64,000 bases of DNA from Triticum aestivum (taxonomy: Eukaryota > Streptophyta > Magnoliopsida > Poales > Poaceae): positions 504,678,506 through 504,742,505 of the forward strand of contig NC_057809.1 in NCBI RefSeq assembly GCF_018294505.1. The letters are read 5' to 3'. A program made the position numbers and the translations under genes. Under the pieces are notes generated by a model. That model saw nothing but the letters and a program-made list of their open reading frames with translations, ran no database searches and had not been told where the DNA came from. Below are positions 20,448-30,860 of the stretch, one piece after another (the first letter of the stretch is position 1; each line of letters begins with the position of its first letter).

Positions 20448-23447
20448 TCACGAGCCCCCAGGCCCAGGGGCCTCGGGAGGCTCCGGGGGCGCTGGCGGTT
20501 CCTCGCGGGCCATCTCCATCTCCGCCAGGGCTGCGGAGCACCTGGCCTCTTGCGCCTCCGTGATGCCCCTCATGAGGCGCTGGTACGCGTCAGCCGCGCT
20601 CAGCAAGCCGTAAGGCATGCGAACGTAGCTGTGGGGTGGACCTCCGCAGCGCCCCACTCGCGAGGGACAGAGGCGCTCCTGGGAGGCGACTTGGTTGAGC
20701 CCTGGTACGTCGACGCAGACGCACAGCCCGCCATCCTCGCTTGGATGGGGAGGCACCGCTGGTAGGCGGCGGGCGCCTCTCATGACTCTGGACTCCTGTA
20801 GCTCCTGAATGGCCTTGCTGACAAACTCCTGTGGGTTTGGATCTCCTTGCTTTGCTCCTTCTTGAGGGAAACGTGCTCTGAAACACGCCTCCATGTGGTG
20901 CCCCAGCGCCTCCCTTGTGACCCTTGCTAGGTCGGTGGCCCTCCAGGGGAGAGCCCCCGAGCCCTGCCTGAGGAGGGCGCCGGGCGCGCTTTCCTATGTG
21001 ACGGAAGGAGGTTCCCCCTGGGCAGGCACGGGCCCAGAGGGGCCTATCTCCTGAGGGGCTAGGCCGGACGATGTCTTCTTCTTCTTGAGGGCGGCCTCGG
21101 GAAGCCTCCTGCTTCCGCGATCCGGGTCCTCCAGTGATGCGGCCTGAAAGGCTCGCTCCAGGGAACACACCGCGTCCTTCTCTTCACAGGGCACCGTGAT
21201 GACTCCGCCGTTTCCTGGCATCTTGAGGACGTTGTAGCCGTGGTGAGTCATGGCCATGAACTTGGCCAGCGCCGGGTACCCAAGGATGGCGTTGTATGGC
21301 AGGCGGATGTGAGCGACGTCGAAGTCGATGAGCTCGGTGCGGTAGTTGTCGCGTGCCCCGAAGGTGACGGGGAGGCGGACCTGCCCGATCGAGACCGTGG
21401 AGCCGTCGGTGATACTGGAGAAGGGCTTGGTTGGCTGAAGCTGGCTGTAGGGCACTTGGAGGTTGCTGAACGTCTCTACGGACAGGACATTGAGCCCTGC
21501 CCCGCCATCGATGAGGGTCTTGGTGACCACCACGTTGCTGATCATTGGGGAACAAAGCATCGGGAGGACTCCGGCTGTAGCCGCACACTTGAGTTGATCT
21601 GCTGAGCTGAAGGTGATGGCACATGCCAACCACCTGAGAAGGCGCGTGGCTTCGAGCCTGGGGAGGGCTGCATTCACTTCACGGGCGAACTGCTTGAAGA
21701 TGCGCTGAGAGGCTGGGGCCTGAGCTCCGCCCAGGATGCAGGCGATCGCGCGAGGCTCCTGGAAGCCCCCAGCCTCCTCATCCTGGTGGCGGTCCTCGTT
21801 CCTCCTCGGCTACGGCGGCAGCGGTGGGAGGCCTGCGTTGCCTTGTGGGCGATCCTCGCGAGGCTGATCCCTCCAGCCTCCCTCGCGAGGTGGGTCTTGC
21901 CAGCGATCCTCACGAGGTTGGTCGCGCCACCCCTGGCGCGGGCCACGGTCTTCCCAGCGCCCTGTGTTCCTTCCTCCTCCTCGGCCGTATCCCCGGTCAC
22001 CACGGTCAGGGCGACGGCCGATCCTTCCTTCACGCACGGCTCGGAGTTCTTGGCATTCGTTGGTGTTGTGGGTGTGGAGGTCGTGGTACACGCAGTACCG
22101 GCTTCCCTTGGGAGGTTCGGGTTGATCTCTGCCCCGCTTGGTGTCTGGTTCTGTCATGAGCACGACAGCCCCCTTGCGCTTCACTTCCTTGGCCTTGAGC
22201 TTCTTCTCTTCTGGGTCTGCAGCAGGCAGCTCAAGGAGGGAGAGACGCCCTTCCTCAGCCCTGGCGCACTTGTTCGCCAAGTTGAACAGCTCCAAAGAAG
22301 TGCATAGGTCTTCATGCATCGCCAGCTCCTCCTTCATCTTGACGTCGCGCACGCCGTCGGAGAAGGCTGAGATGATGGCCTCTTCAGTCACCTTGGGAAT
22401 CTTGAGGCGTGCGTTGTTGAAGCGCTGGATGTACTTCTGCAGGGTCTCCCCGGGTTGTTGCTTGATGCGGCGCATGTCGCTCACGGTGGGTGGCCGGTCG
22501 CGAGTACCTTAGAAGTTGGCGATGAAGCGGGTGCGCATCTCTTCCCAGGAGGAGATTGTGCCTGGAGCCAGGTTCAGGAGCCAGGTGCGGGCCCCGTCCT
22601 TGAGCGCCATGGGAAACCAGTTCGCCATGACCTTCTTGTCTCCGTTGGCAGCTTCGATGCCCAGCTCGTAGAGCTGGAGAAACTCCGCAGGGTCGGCCAT
22701 GCCGTCGTAGCGAGGAGGCAGATCCGGCTTGAACTTCTCCGGCCACGCGACGCTGCGCAGCTCGGTGGTGTAGGCGCGGCAGCCTGCTGTGGCCATGGGA
22801 GGCCTTGGGTGATGGAGAGCCTGGTCCTGCACGTCCCCACGCGCTGGAGTAGGAGGATGGTCGCGACGTGCTGGGGCAGGGAGTGCCCGGGCAACTTCTG
22901 GCGGGCGAGGGACTTCTTGGCAGCTCTGCTCTTGCCGCGCTGTCACCTGACGGAGCGGGTTCCGCCAAGGGGCCACGCGTCTTGGAGCCATGGCGTCTTG
23001 TTGAGGGGGAGGCGGCCGGGGCGCCGCTGGAGCCTCGTCGCCCGCGCGGGGTGGGGTGCGGTGCAGTGGAGCAGACGGCACGGTGGAGCCCCCTGCGGCG
23101 CAGACGAGTTCGGCGATACGGTCGAGCCATTCTTCGTAGACGTCGTCGACGGGATGGTAGCGCAGGAGCTCGTTTGCCGCGATGAGTGCAGCCCGAGCCT
23201 CCATGGGCGCGCGAAGCGCGCGGGACGAAGATCCAGCCGGAGCGAGTGAGGGAGTCGCGGTGCGGCCGTCTTGGCGCACGGATGGATGCTGAGATGATGC
23301 TTGCTGCTCATCCCCCACCGGGCCAGTGGCGGCGTTGACGGCGGGCGACGGGGAACAGCGAGGACGCCCGCCGACAGGGGCTGTCTGGGCGACGCGGGAA
23401 GCGAGGGCGGCCTGGCGCTCCGCGCGGGCCCGACGTGCGTCAGACAT
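20448..23447 (-). pseudogene. Element X gag, protease and vestigial reverse transcriptase
   Basis: One minus-strand frame of about 1000 codons is broken only by stops at 22509, 21810, 20994 and 20448. It begins at ATG 23447 with an Ala/Pro/Arg-rich head, then a retrotransposon gag domain (WPEKFKPDLPPRYDG near 22730). An Arg-rich tail of repeated WRDQPRED-like units lies near 21950-21830. A DGG-type aspartic protease site is at 21509-21501. Only a stub of reverse transcriptase (YVRMPYGLLSAADAYQRLM near 20600) is left, with no catalytic DD, RNase H or integrase. At least one stop fits CAA-to-TAA. X must have relied on another element for pol. Confidence 0.85.
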
Positions 23448-23498
23448 GAGTGTGATGGTCGGAGGGGAGCGGAGCGGTGGAAGACAAATTCCGGCGCA

Positions 23499-23516
23499 CC
23501 CCTACCTGGCACGCCA
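23499..23516 (-). other. Primer binding site of element X
   Basis: Minus-strand TGGCGTGCCAGGTAGGGG, two bases inside the 5' LTR end (23519). This position marks the 5' side and gives the element's orientation. I do not assign the tRNA. Confidence 0.8.
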
Positions 23517-23518
23517 AA

Positions 23519-24482
23519 TGTCGGATTTCGGGTTCCGGCAGACCCTTGAGGTTCGAACACTGGGGTGCGCACGGAGATTTCGCCTCCTACCTTCCCGCAC
23601 CCCTCCGCCACGCTAGGATCAAGGCTATGAAAAGAACAGCACAAGGGACACAGGGTTTATACTGGTTCGGGCCACCGTTGTGGTGTAATACCCTACTCCA
23701 GTGTGTGGTGTGGTGGATTGCCTCTTGGGCTGATGATGATGGATAGTACAAGGAAGAACAGCCTCGCGAGGGTCTGTTCTTGGCTGGGGCGATGAACTGC
23801 TGGGAGGAGTTCAGCCACCTTTCTCTATCTCACTCTCTCTCTCTCTTTTCCACCTCTCTACTTGTCGAGCCCTTGGAGGAAACTGAGCCGAACCGACCCC
23901 TTGCTACGTGGGTGGCCGGTCCTATTTATAGTGGCCCTGGTCCTCTCCCCAAATATTGAGCGAGAAGGGAGCCAACAATGGCGGGCTAATTTGAAGGCGG
24001 ACAACAAGTATCAACTATCCTGACAAAAGTAGTCTTCGCCTGCGCAAAGCTCTGGTGATGACGCCGTCTTGGGCTCCATGGTGACCTCCGTCTCGTAGTC
24101 CTCCTGGCCTTGGTCTCATTGCACCAAAATGGGAACCTTTGCCTGATGCCTCGGTACTTCGCGGCTGCTCTTGCCCCCTTTGCACCAAAGAGGAAAGGAG
24201 GACGCTGCGCGGGCTGGCACTCGCCTGGCTCCCTGAGTTGTCACGGCTTGCGTCACGGGCACCTCGCGAGGTACCCCGCCTTGATCTCTCCGCCTCCTTA
24301 TGAGCTAGCCTGACGAGGCCGTGCCTGAGGAAGCTCCGTGTCGTCCGCCCCGCGAGGCTTGGCCCCTCGCGAGGGTCTTGAGTTTGTGTTGGTGAAGATG
24401 GGCCGTGCTGGGCCCCCCTTTGAGCCATGCCGCAGGCCGCAGGCAGGCAAGTCTGGGGACCCTTGTTCCCAGAATGCCGACA
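23519..24482 (-). mobile_element. 5' LTR of element X
   Basis: 964 bp with matching ends TGTCGG...CCGACA. A minus-strand TATAAATAGG box at about 23931-23921 fits transcription toward gag. CCTCGCGAGG-type palindromes occur near 23764, 24264, 24350 and 24366. Confidence 0.85.
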
Positions 24483-25680
24483 TGTCCGCACTCCGGATGC
24501 AGATGATCTTAGTCACATAACTCAACAGCCCGGAGAGTCAGCTCGGCAATTCTGGAATAGATTTCTTACTAAAAAGAATCAGATAGTCGACTGTCCGGAC
24601 GCTGAAGCCTTAGCGGCTTTCAGGCATAATGTCCGAGACGAATGGCTTGCCAGACACCTCGGCCAAGAAAAGCCAAGAACAATGGCCGCACTAACAAGCC
24701 TCATGACCCGCTTTTGCGCAAGAGAGGACAGCTGGTTGGCAAGATGCAGCACCAGTGACCCAAGTACATCCGAAACTAGGGATGGAAACGGAAAACCGCG
24801 ACGCAATAAGGACCGTCGCCGGACTAAGGAAAAAAGTCCGAAGAGCACGGCAGTCAACGCCGGATTCAAAAGCTCACGACAGAATCAGAAAAAACCGCCC
24901 CTCCAAGATAACAGGGACGACCTATCCAACCTAAACAAAATCTTGGATAGGATATGTCAAATACACAGCACTCCCGGAAAGCCTGCTAACCATACCCACA
25001 GAGATTGTTGGGTTTTCAAACAATCTGGCAGACTCAACGCCAAACACAAGGGGCTTGACACACCAAGTGAAGACAAGGACGAACCCCAAAAGCAGAGTAC
25101 CAGGAAACAAAAGAATTTCCCACAAGAAGTAAAAATAGTAAACTTACTCCACATAACAAAACGTGCGGCGCCCATAAAGGTACGCGCCCCACGGCCTATC
25201 CTAAAGGAATCCCACCACTGGTTGTCAAAACCAATCATCTTCGATCATCTGGATTATTCTAGAAGTGTCAGGAACCCAGCCTGGACTGCCCTGGTACTCG
25301 ATCCAATAATTGGCGGACTCCAGTTTTCAAATGTCCTTATGGACGGTGGCAGCGGACTCAACCTGATATATCAGGACTCAATCCGCCACATGGGGATCGA
25401 ACCAAAAAGAATTCGCCACAGCAAAACCTCCTTTCAAGGAGTAACGCCAGGTCCGGACACCCATTGCATGGGTTTTCTCAGGCTCGAGGTTATTTTCGGC
25501 TCTGCCGATAACTTCCGTCGCGAAAAGCTGACTTTCCACATCGTCCCATTCTCAAGTCGCTATCAAGCACTACTGGGACGCGAAGCTTTCGCCCGTTTTA
25601 ACGCAATACCGCATTATGCATCTCTTATGCTTAAGATGCCCGGTCCACGCGACATCATCTCCTTAAAGGGGAAGCAGTGA
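24483..25680 (+). pseudogene. Element Y gag (C-terminal part) and protease
   Basis: The frame is open from the X junction to TGA 25678-25680, about 400 codons. A retrotransposon gag domain (QQPGESARQFWNRF near 24525, then a VRDEWLARHLG block) is followed by a charged Lys/Arg-rich linker. An aspartic protease follows, with active site DGGSGLN at 25342 and the hydrophobic core LLGREAFARF near 25570. No reverse transcriptase follows. The apparent ATG at 24427 lies within the X LTR and is not the real start. The N-terminal gag is lost. Confidence 0.85.
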
Positions 25681-26905
25681 GAACACCTCCCCCAAGCAGA
25701 GGATTGTGCGGCTGCTTTAACAGCCCCGCAATACAATGGCTTCACCAGACAGAACATCGGAACAGGTCATTAAGACCACGGACACGGATAGACGAGTTCG
25801 GAACAAAAGTATCGTTGATAAAAGCTTAGTGGCCATATACCCCTGCACTAGGGGCTTCACACGTATAAAATAAGAGACAATAAAGCTCATTCTTTCACAT
25901 TTTACTTTACACTTTGTTTATTTCATATAACTTTTGTTCGGTGCGCCCCTTTTTCAACTTAGTTGCTCTCTTTTTACAGATGAACGTCGTGCTGCGCCCG
26001 TCCAGGATACGGCACAACGGAGACACAGGCGCAGACGTGCAGTAGGGACCCGTTCCAAGGATTCTTTTCAGATTAAGACCCTGCGTAAACCTTTTTACTG
26101 TCTCTTGTTGATACACATCCCCTGGTTCTATGACCAAGGAGGAGGCTGGCGTCTTGGCATGTGGCCACGTCAGAATTCTTGCGCGTACCTGGACACTAGG
26201 GGCTTATACCTCAGAGCGTTACCTCGCCCGCTCTCATAAAGACCGAATACCTTAGGGAGTGTTCGGCGTCGCGAGTTTGGCCTTATATGTATCAGCTCCG
26301 AGTCATGATTTTGGTCAAATGTTGGGTTGCCCGGCTCCTGTGTTCGGCCGCCTTACGTTCCGCTCTATCGGCTAAGGCGGCACCAGGAGAACTACTACGG
26401 TTGTGCCTTGGTTCAGCCAGGGGAGCACCTCAGTAGAGAAAGCCGAAAACCGACTGTCATGATATGGCGTGAGACTGGTCAACCACTCGATGACTCTCCG
26501 GAATCTGTAGGATTCCTCCACATTAACGAAGGGCCATTTCCCGGCCAGGCACATACGCGCCCCGAACTCGGGCGAGCGCAGTCGCCACCAGGGGCTACCT
26601 AAATAGTCCCATTGTCAAGCTCCTATGGCTAAGTGAAAGTGTTAAAGCATTATAGTCCGGTTGCCTAGCTCGCTGTGCTATCACCTCCTTTGTAGGACCA
26701 AGACGTTGGATTAAGTGTGAAAATGCGCCTTCTGCGAGCACCCCCGCACTATGTGCGTGGGGGCTGAAGCCAACGACTGCAATCTTTCAGATTTTGTACA
26801 TATATCTTAAAACGGCCGCACATGAGGTGTTCCAAATACTTGAAGGCACAAGTATAAAAGGCTACTACAATTCATCAAAATATTGCTTTATAATTACATA
26901 TGCTA
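25681..26905. other. Element Y non-coding middle
   Basis: About 1.2 kb between protease and the antisense gene, with no reverse transcriptase, RNase H or integrase motif on either strand. Short open frames show no family traits. Confidence 0.6.
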
Positions 26906-29827
26906 TCAGAACATAGCATCCTTCGAGCACTGCGTCTCTATTAAACGAGCGCCTTCAAGGACTTCCTGAAAATAGTGCTCGGAGGGTACTCGGCTTTTGT
27001 CCGAATCTCGGGATGCAACAACGGTGGTCTCCATCTCTGCCCAGTATGTCTTGACACGGGCAAGAGCCATCCGTGCGCCCTCTATGCATGCTGACCTCTT
27101 CATCGCATTGATACGTGGCACCGCGTCAAGGAATTGCTGCACCAAGCTAAAATAACTCTTCGGCTCCGATCTCCCCGGCCACAGATGACCCATGACGTAC
27201 TTCATGGCAAGTCCGGACAATCTATTCAGTTCAGCCCATTGAGCCAGACGACCGTCCACTGCCAGTGGATGCTCTGGATTCTGGAACTGCGACCAGAAAA
27301 GCCTTTCCACTTCGCGATCTTCTTGATCTCAACAGTATTCGGTCGCATCAGCAGCACTCGCTGCCAAATCCAGATAGGTGTCCTCCGCACTCCACATCCG
27401 GTCCAATGGAGCAAACTTCGGATTGCAAAACTTCCTCCGCAGCATAAAGGGCTTTCCAGCCGCAATATGTCCGGCCTGACGCAGCTCCTCCTTCGCAGCT
27501 CTCATCGCAGAGCGAGCATCCTTGGCATCAGCAACGGCCTTCTCTAAGTCCGTCTGTCTCGCCCGGTCTTCTTTCTCAAGAGACTTGCAACGGTCAGCAG
27601 CACTTTTTAACTTCACGGCCATCACGGCCATCACCTTCTTGCTTCGGCAGTGAGCAGCCTGTTCGGCTCTCAGCTCTTCAAGGGCCTTCTCGGCAGCCGC
27701 ATCACTTTTCCTGGCTTGTTCCTTAGCTCGGGCAAGTTCCGCCCGAAGACTCTCCACGGCGGCCGCACCATCTGCGTCAAGCACACACATTGTAATATAC
27801 TGGCATAAAGCTCCTCTTACCAGATGCCGCCCGAGGAATTGCATACCTTGAGCCTCATCAAGCCGCTCGTTGACGAGCGCGATGTCGGCATCTGCCATGT
27901 CAAGTTGCCGCTTTAGTTCGGCAAAATCATCAGTTCAGCTCGATTCCGGACACTTTGCCACCTGTATACAAAGGCGACATTTTAGACCTGGGATTATGAT
28001 CCTCTGTGCGCCGTCAATTTTGACAATGCACAGAGTCTCAGGGGCTACTATCTACACAGGGCGCATCTTGTTTATGTGCAACTGACAAAGAAGTACATTA
28101 TCAAACATACCTCAAAACCCGTCAGCAAACTTCTGACGGCCTCATGCAATCCGCTTTCCGCGGACGAAATCCTTCCAATCACCGTACCCATCAATGCACA
28201 GTGCTCCTCTAAGATAGAAGCTCGCCCCAGCAGAATCATCAGCTCCTTCGAGAGCACATCGGACGGTGCCGGACTCGTCCTATGACCTCCATCGAAGGCC
28301 GGACGCGGAGAACCTTGGGGGGACATATGGCTACCTTCCACCCTGCTGGATTCGGAGAAACCCTCCGCGACGACACCTCAGGGTCGCCCGCCTCGCCAGG
28401 CGGTATGGCAGGAGGAGGCGTTCCACTCTCCATCATCTCCGGAAGAAGATCCCCCAAAGATGAGCTCTGCTGAGAAGGGCTGAGGTCCGAGCTACAAAGT
28501 AAAATTTCGGTTAATCTTCTCAGATGAAAAGCAAGGATTTCTCTCATCCCTCTAAAGGAAAATCTTTCTCTACTTACGGCTCGCTGGAGGGCTGATCCCT
28601 TCAAGGGCGTAGTTCGGCCGAGGATCTCCCCGGCGTCGGACCCTCTGACGAGGACTTTTCCCCCCGCTTTGAGGCCATGGTCTCCGGGTCGTCAGAGGCG
28701 GCCCTCTTCTTCCCCTTAGGAGAGGAATTGTCGGTTCTCGAGGAGGCCATAGTTTCCTTGTCCTCCCCCTCACTTCCCTCCAAAGGCACGATCTTCAACA
28801 TCCTGACTAGCACGGGATTCGGCCTGGTCTCAGGAAGGGGAGCCGGACACCTGATTAGCTTTGCCTTCGCTATCCACTCCTGTTTAAAAGGACAACCCCT
28901 TTAGGGGCGAATTTATGACAATTTTACGGATAGCGAGTCCGGGCACAAGGTTACTTACTTGAGTATCCGGGCGACTGCAGCTTAAACCTGCATCCTCGTT
29001 CAAATCCGGACACATTGCTTGTGATCCGAAGAACATTTTATACATCTCCACGGGCGTTGCGCCCATAAAATGCTGGAGAGCTCGTGGTCCCTCCAGATTA
29101 AACTCCCACATACGAAGGGAGCGACGTTTGCCGGGCAGTGTTTGGCGAATCAGCATGACCTGCGTCACCTTGACCAGGTTGAGGTCTCTTTCTAAGAGAT
29201 CCCTAATGCGGCCCTGCAACAAGGGCACATCTTTGGATAACCCCCAATCTAATACTTTGTTGACCCATGACGCTAGCCGTGGTGGGGGCCCGAGCGAAAG
29301 GCAGGAGGCTCCACCCACTTGGTGCTCCTGGGAGCGGTGATATAGAACCACTCTCGTTGCCACAAGCCGAGCTCCTCTTGAAAGGAGCCCTCGGGCCATG
29401 GAGCATCAACATTCTTACTTATGACAGCGCCTCTGCACTCTGCGTGCCGTCCCTCGATCATCTTCGGCTCCACTCCAAAATTCTTGAGCCATAATCCGAA
29501 GTGAGGAGTAACACGGAGGAACGCTTCGCACACAATGATGAATGAGGAAATGTGGAGGATGGACTCCGGGGCTAAGTCATGAAATTCCAGCCCATAACAG
29601 AACATCAGCCCCCTCACGAAGGGATCCATCGGGAAGCCTAACCCCCGAAGGAAGTGAGACATGAACACTACGCTCTCACCGGGCTGGGGACTGGGAATAG
29701 CCTTCCTTTGAGCAGGCAACCTATGCAAAATTTCGGCGGTCAAGAACTTAGCCTCTCTCAACTTTAGCACGTCCTCCTCTGTGATGGAGGAGGGCATCCA
29801 TCGGCCTTGAAGGTCGGAACCGGACAT
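26906..29827 (-). pseudogene. Antisense intron-bearing gene of element Y (gypsy-type transposon domain)
   Basis: Minus-strand ATG at 29827 opens a domain like the plant 'putative gypsy type transposon' family (VFMSHFLRGLGFPMDPFVRG near 29660). It continues after a frameshift near 29285 (LQGRIRDLLERDLNLVKV near 29200). Three introns with GT-AG ends fit: 28958-28880, 28577-28492 and 28110-27962. The first and third join in phase 0. Later exons hold a low-complexity Lys/Ser part, a frameshift near 28345, a likely coiled coil (27760-27480) and a conserved tail ending at 26906. In-frame TGA codons at 27937-27935 and 27331-27329 kill it. The function is unknown. Confidence 0.75.
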
Positions 29828-29932
29828 TGTCGAAGGTCCGAAGTGCCTGGAATCTGGAGCCTAGGGTGTTGGAACTCGAGGCGACGGGCGAACTTGTTTT
29901 GAGATTGGAGAAAAGGAGTAAGGCCTTGGTCT

Positions 29933-29939
29933 CTTTATA
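29933..29939 (-). promoter_or_regulatory. TATA box for the antisense gene of Y
   Basis: Minus-strand TATAAAG lies about 106 bases upstream of the ATG at 29827, a normal plant distance for TATA plus a short leader. It suggests the antisense gene has its own promoter. Confidence 0.5.
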
Positions 29940-30377
29940 AGAGGTTGAATACCAGGAGCCCTCCTCGTAACTGTTTGGGACTCGCCTTTAATCGAGAAGA
30001 CATGCTAACGGGCACGATTGGGTTACCCACGTCCGTATTGATGAGAATCCCGTAAATAAAGGGAACACGATCTCTGCTTTGACAAGACGTGCCAAGGAAA
30101 CCGCCTCGCAAAACACGCTGAGGTGGAAAAGTGAAAACGATTCGAATAAAGGCTTGGCCGTAGTGTGATGTCACGCTACAGAATACGTCAGCGGATTAGA
30201 TTTGTCTTAATATTATTCTCTCTGTGGCAATACGTGGAAACTTATTTTGCAGAGCCGGACACTACTCTTGGTGTTTACAAACTTTTATGAAGAATTTGGA
30301 GGAGGAACCCGCCTTGCAATGCCGAAGACAATCTACACGTCGGACTCGTCGTCATTGAAGCCTGGTTCAAGGGCTAC

Positions 30378-30860
30378 TGAGGGAGTCCTGGATTAGGGGG
30401 TGTTCGGGTAGCCGGACTATACCTTCAGCCGGACTCCAGGACTGTGAAGATACAAGATTGAAGACTTCGTCCCGTGTCCGGATGGGACTTTCCTTGGCGT
30501 GGAAGGCAAGCTTGGCGATGCAAATATTCAAGATCTCCTACCATTGTAACCGACTTTGCGTAACCCTAACCCTCTCCGGTGTCTATATAAACCGAAGGGT
30601 TTTAGTCCGTAGGACAACTTCATCATACAACAATCATACCATAGGCTAGCTTTTAGGGTTTAGCTTCCTTGATCTCGTGGTAGATCTACTCTTGTACTAC
30701 CCATATCATCAATATTAATCAAGCAGGACGTAGGGTTTTACCTCCATCAAGAGGGCCCGAACCTGGGTAAAACATCGTGTTCCTTGCCTCCTGTTACCAT
30801 CCGGCCTAGACGCATAGTTTGGGACCCCCTACCCGAGATCCGCCGGTTTTGACATCGACA
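30378..30860 (+). mobile_element. 3' LTR of element Y
   Basis: TGAGGGAGTCC to CATCGACA, 483 bp, with TATATAA at 30584-30590. The sequence after it (GTTAA, 30861-30865) is likely one TSD copy in Z integrase; the partner is lost. The 5' LTR of Y is absent from the window. Confidence 0.85.

Larger units (their letters stand above)
18890..24482 (-). mobile_element. Element X: minus-strand, 3'-truncated non-autonomous gypsy
   Basis: X is GC-rich, unlike its neighbours. On the minus strand it has a 5' LTR (24482-23519), a primer site (23516-23499), a gag-protease-vestigial reverse transcriptase frame (23447-20448), then non-coding sequence to 18890. The 3' LTR is absent. Its 5' end sits inside the gag of element Y. 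If the insertion was normal, the first Y bases TGTCC (24483-24487) are one TSD copy, with the other lost in the deletion at 18890. Confidence 0.8.
24483..30860 (+). mobile_element. Element Y: 3' two-thirds of a non-autonomous gypsy with an antisense gene
   Basis: Y has a gag-protease frame (24483-25680), a 1.2 kb non-coding gap where pol should be, an antisense multi-exon gene (29827-26906) and a 3' LTR (30378-30860). The 5' LTR and gag N-terminus are missing. Y sits in the integrase gene of Z, which resumes at 30861. A reverse-strand gene between gag and the 3' LTR is known from Tat-lineage grass elements. I infer a Tat-related, pol-less element. Confidence 0.8.

Noticed and set aside
20427..23746. 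Many long plus-strand frames in the GC-rich region
   Set aside because: They are shadows of the minus-strand gag-protease frame of X. High GC lowers stop frequency on both strands, and no plus-strand domain is recognisable.
24427..24482. ATG at 24427 as start of the Y gag protein
   Set aside because: These codons lie inside the X LTR. The frame continues across the junction by chance, and the real gag start was deleted.
28492..28577. Second antisense intron of Y as fully proven
   Set aside because: Splice signals are good, but a frame change near 28601 kept me from checking the phase, so it is listed as likely only. A further 49-base candidate near 27824-27776 was dropped as too short for a plant intron.
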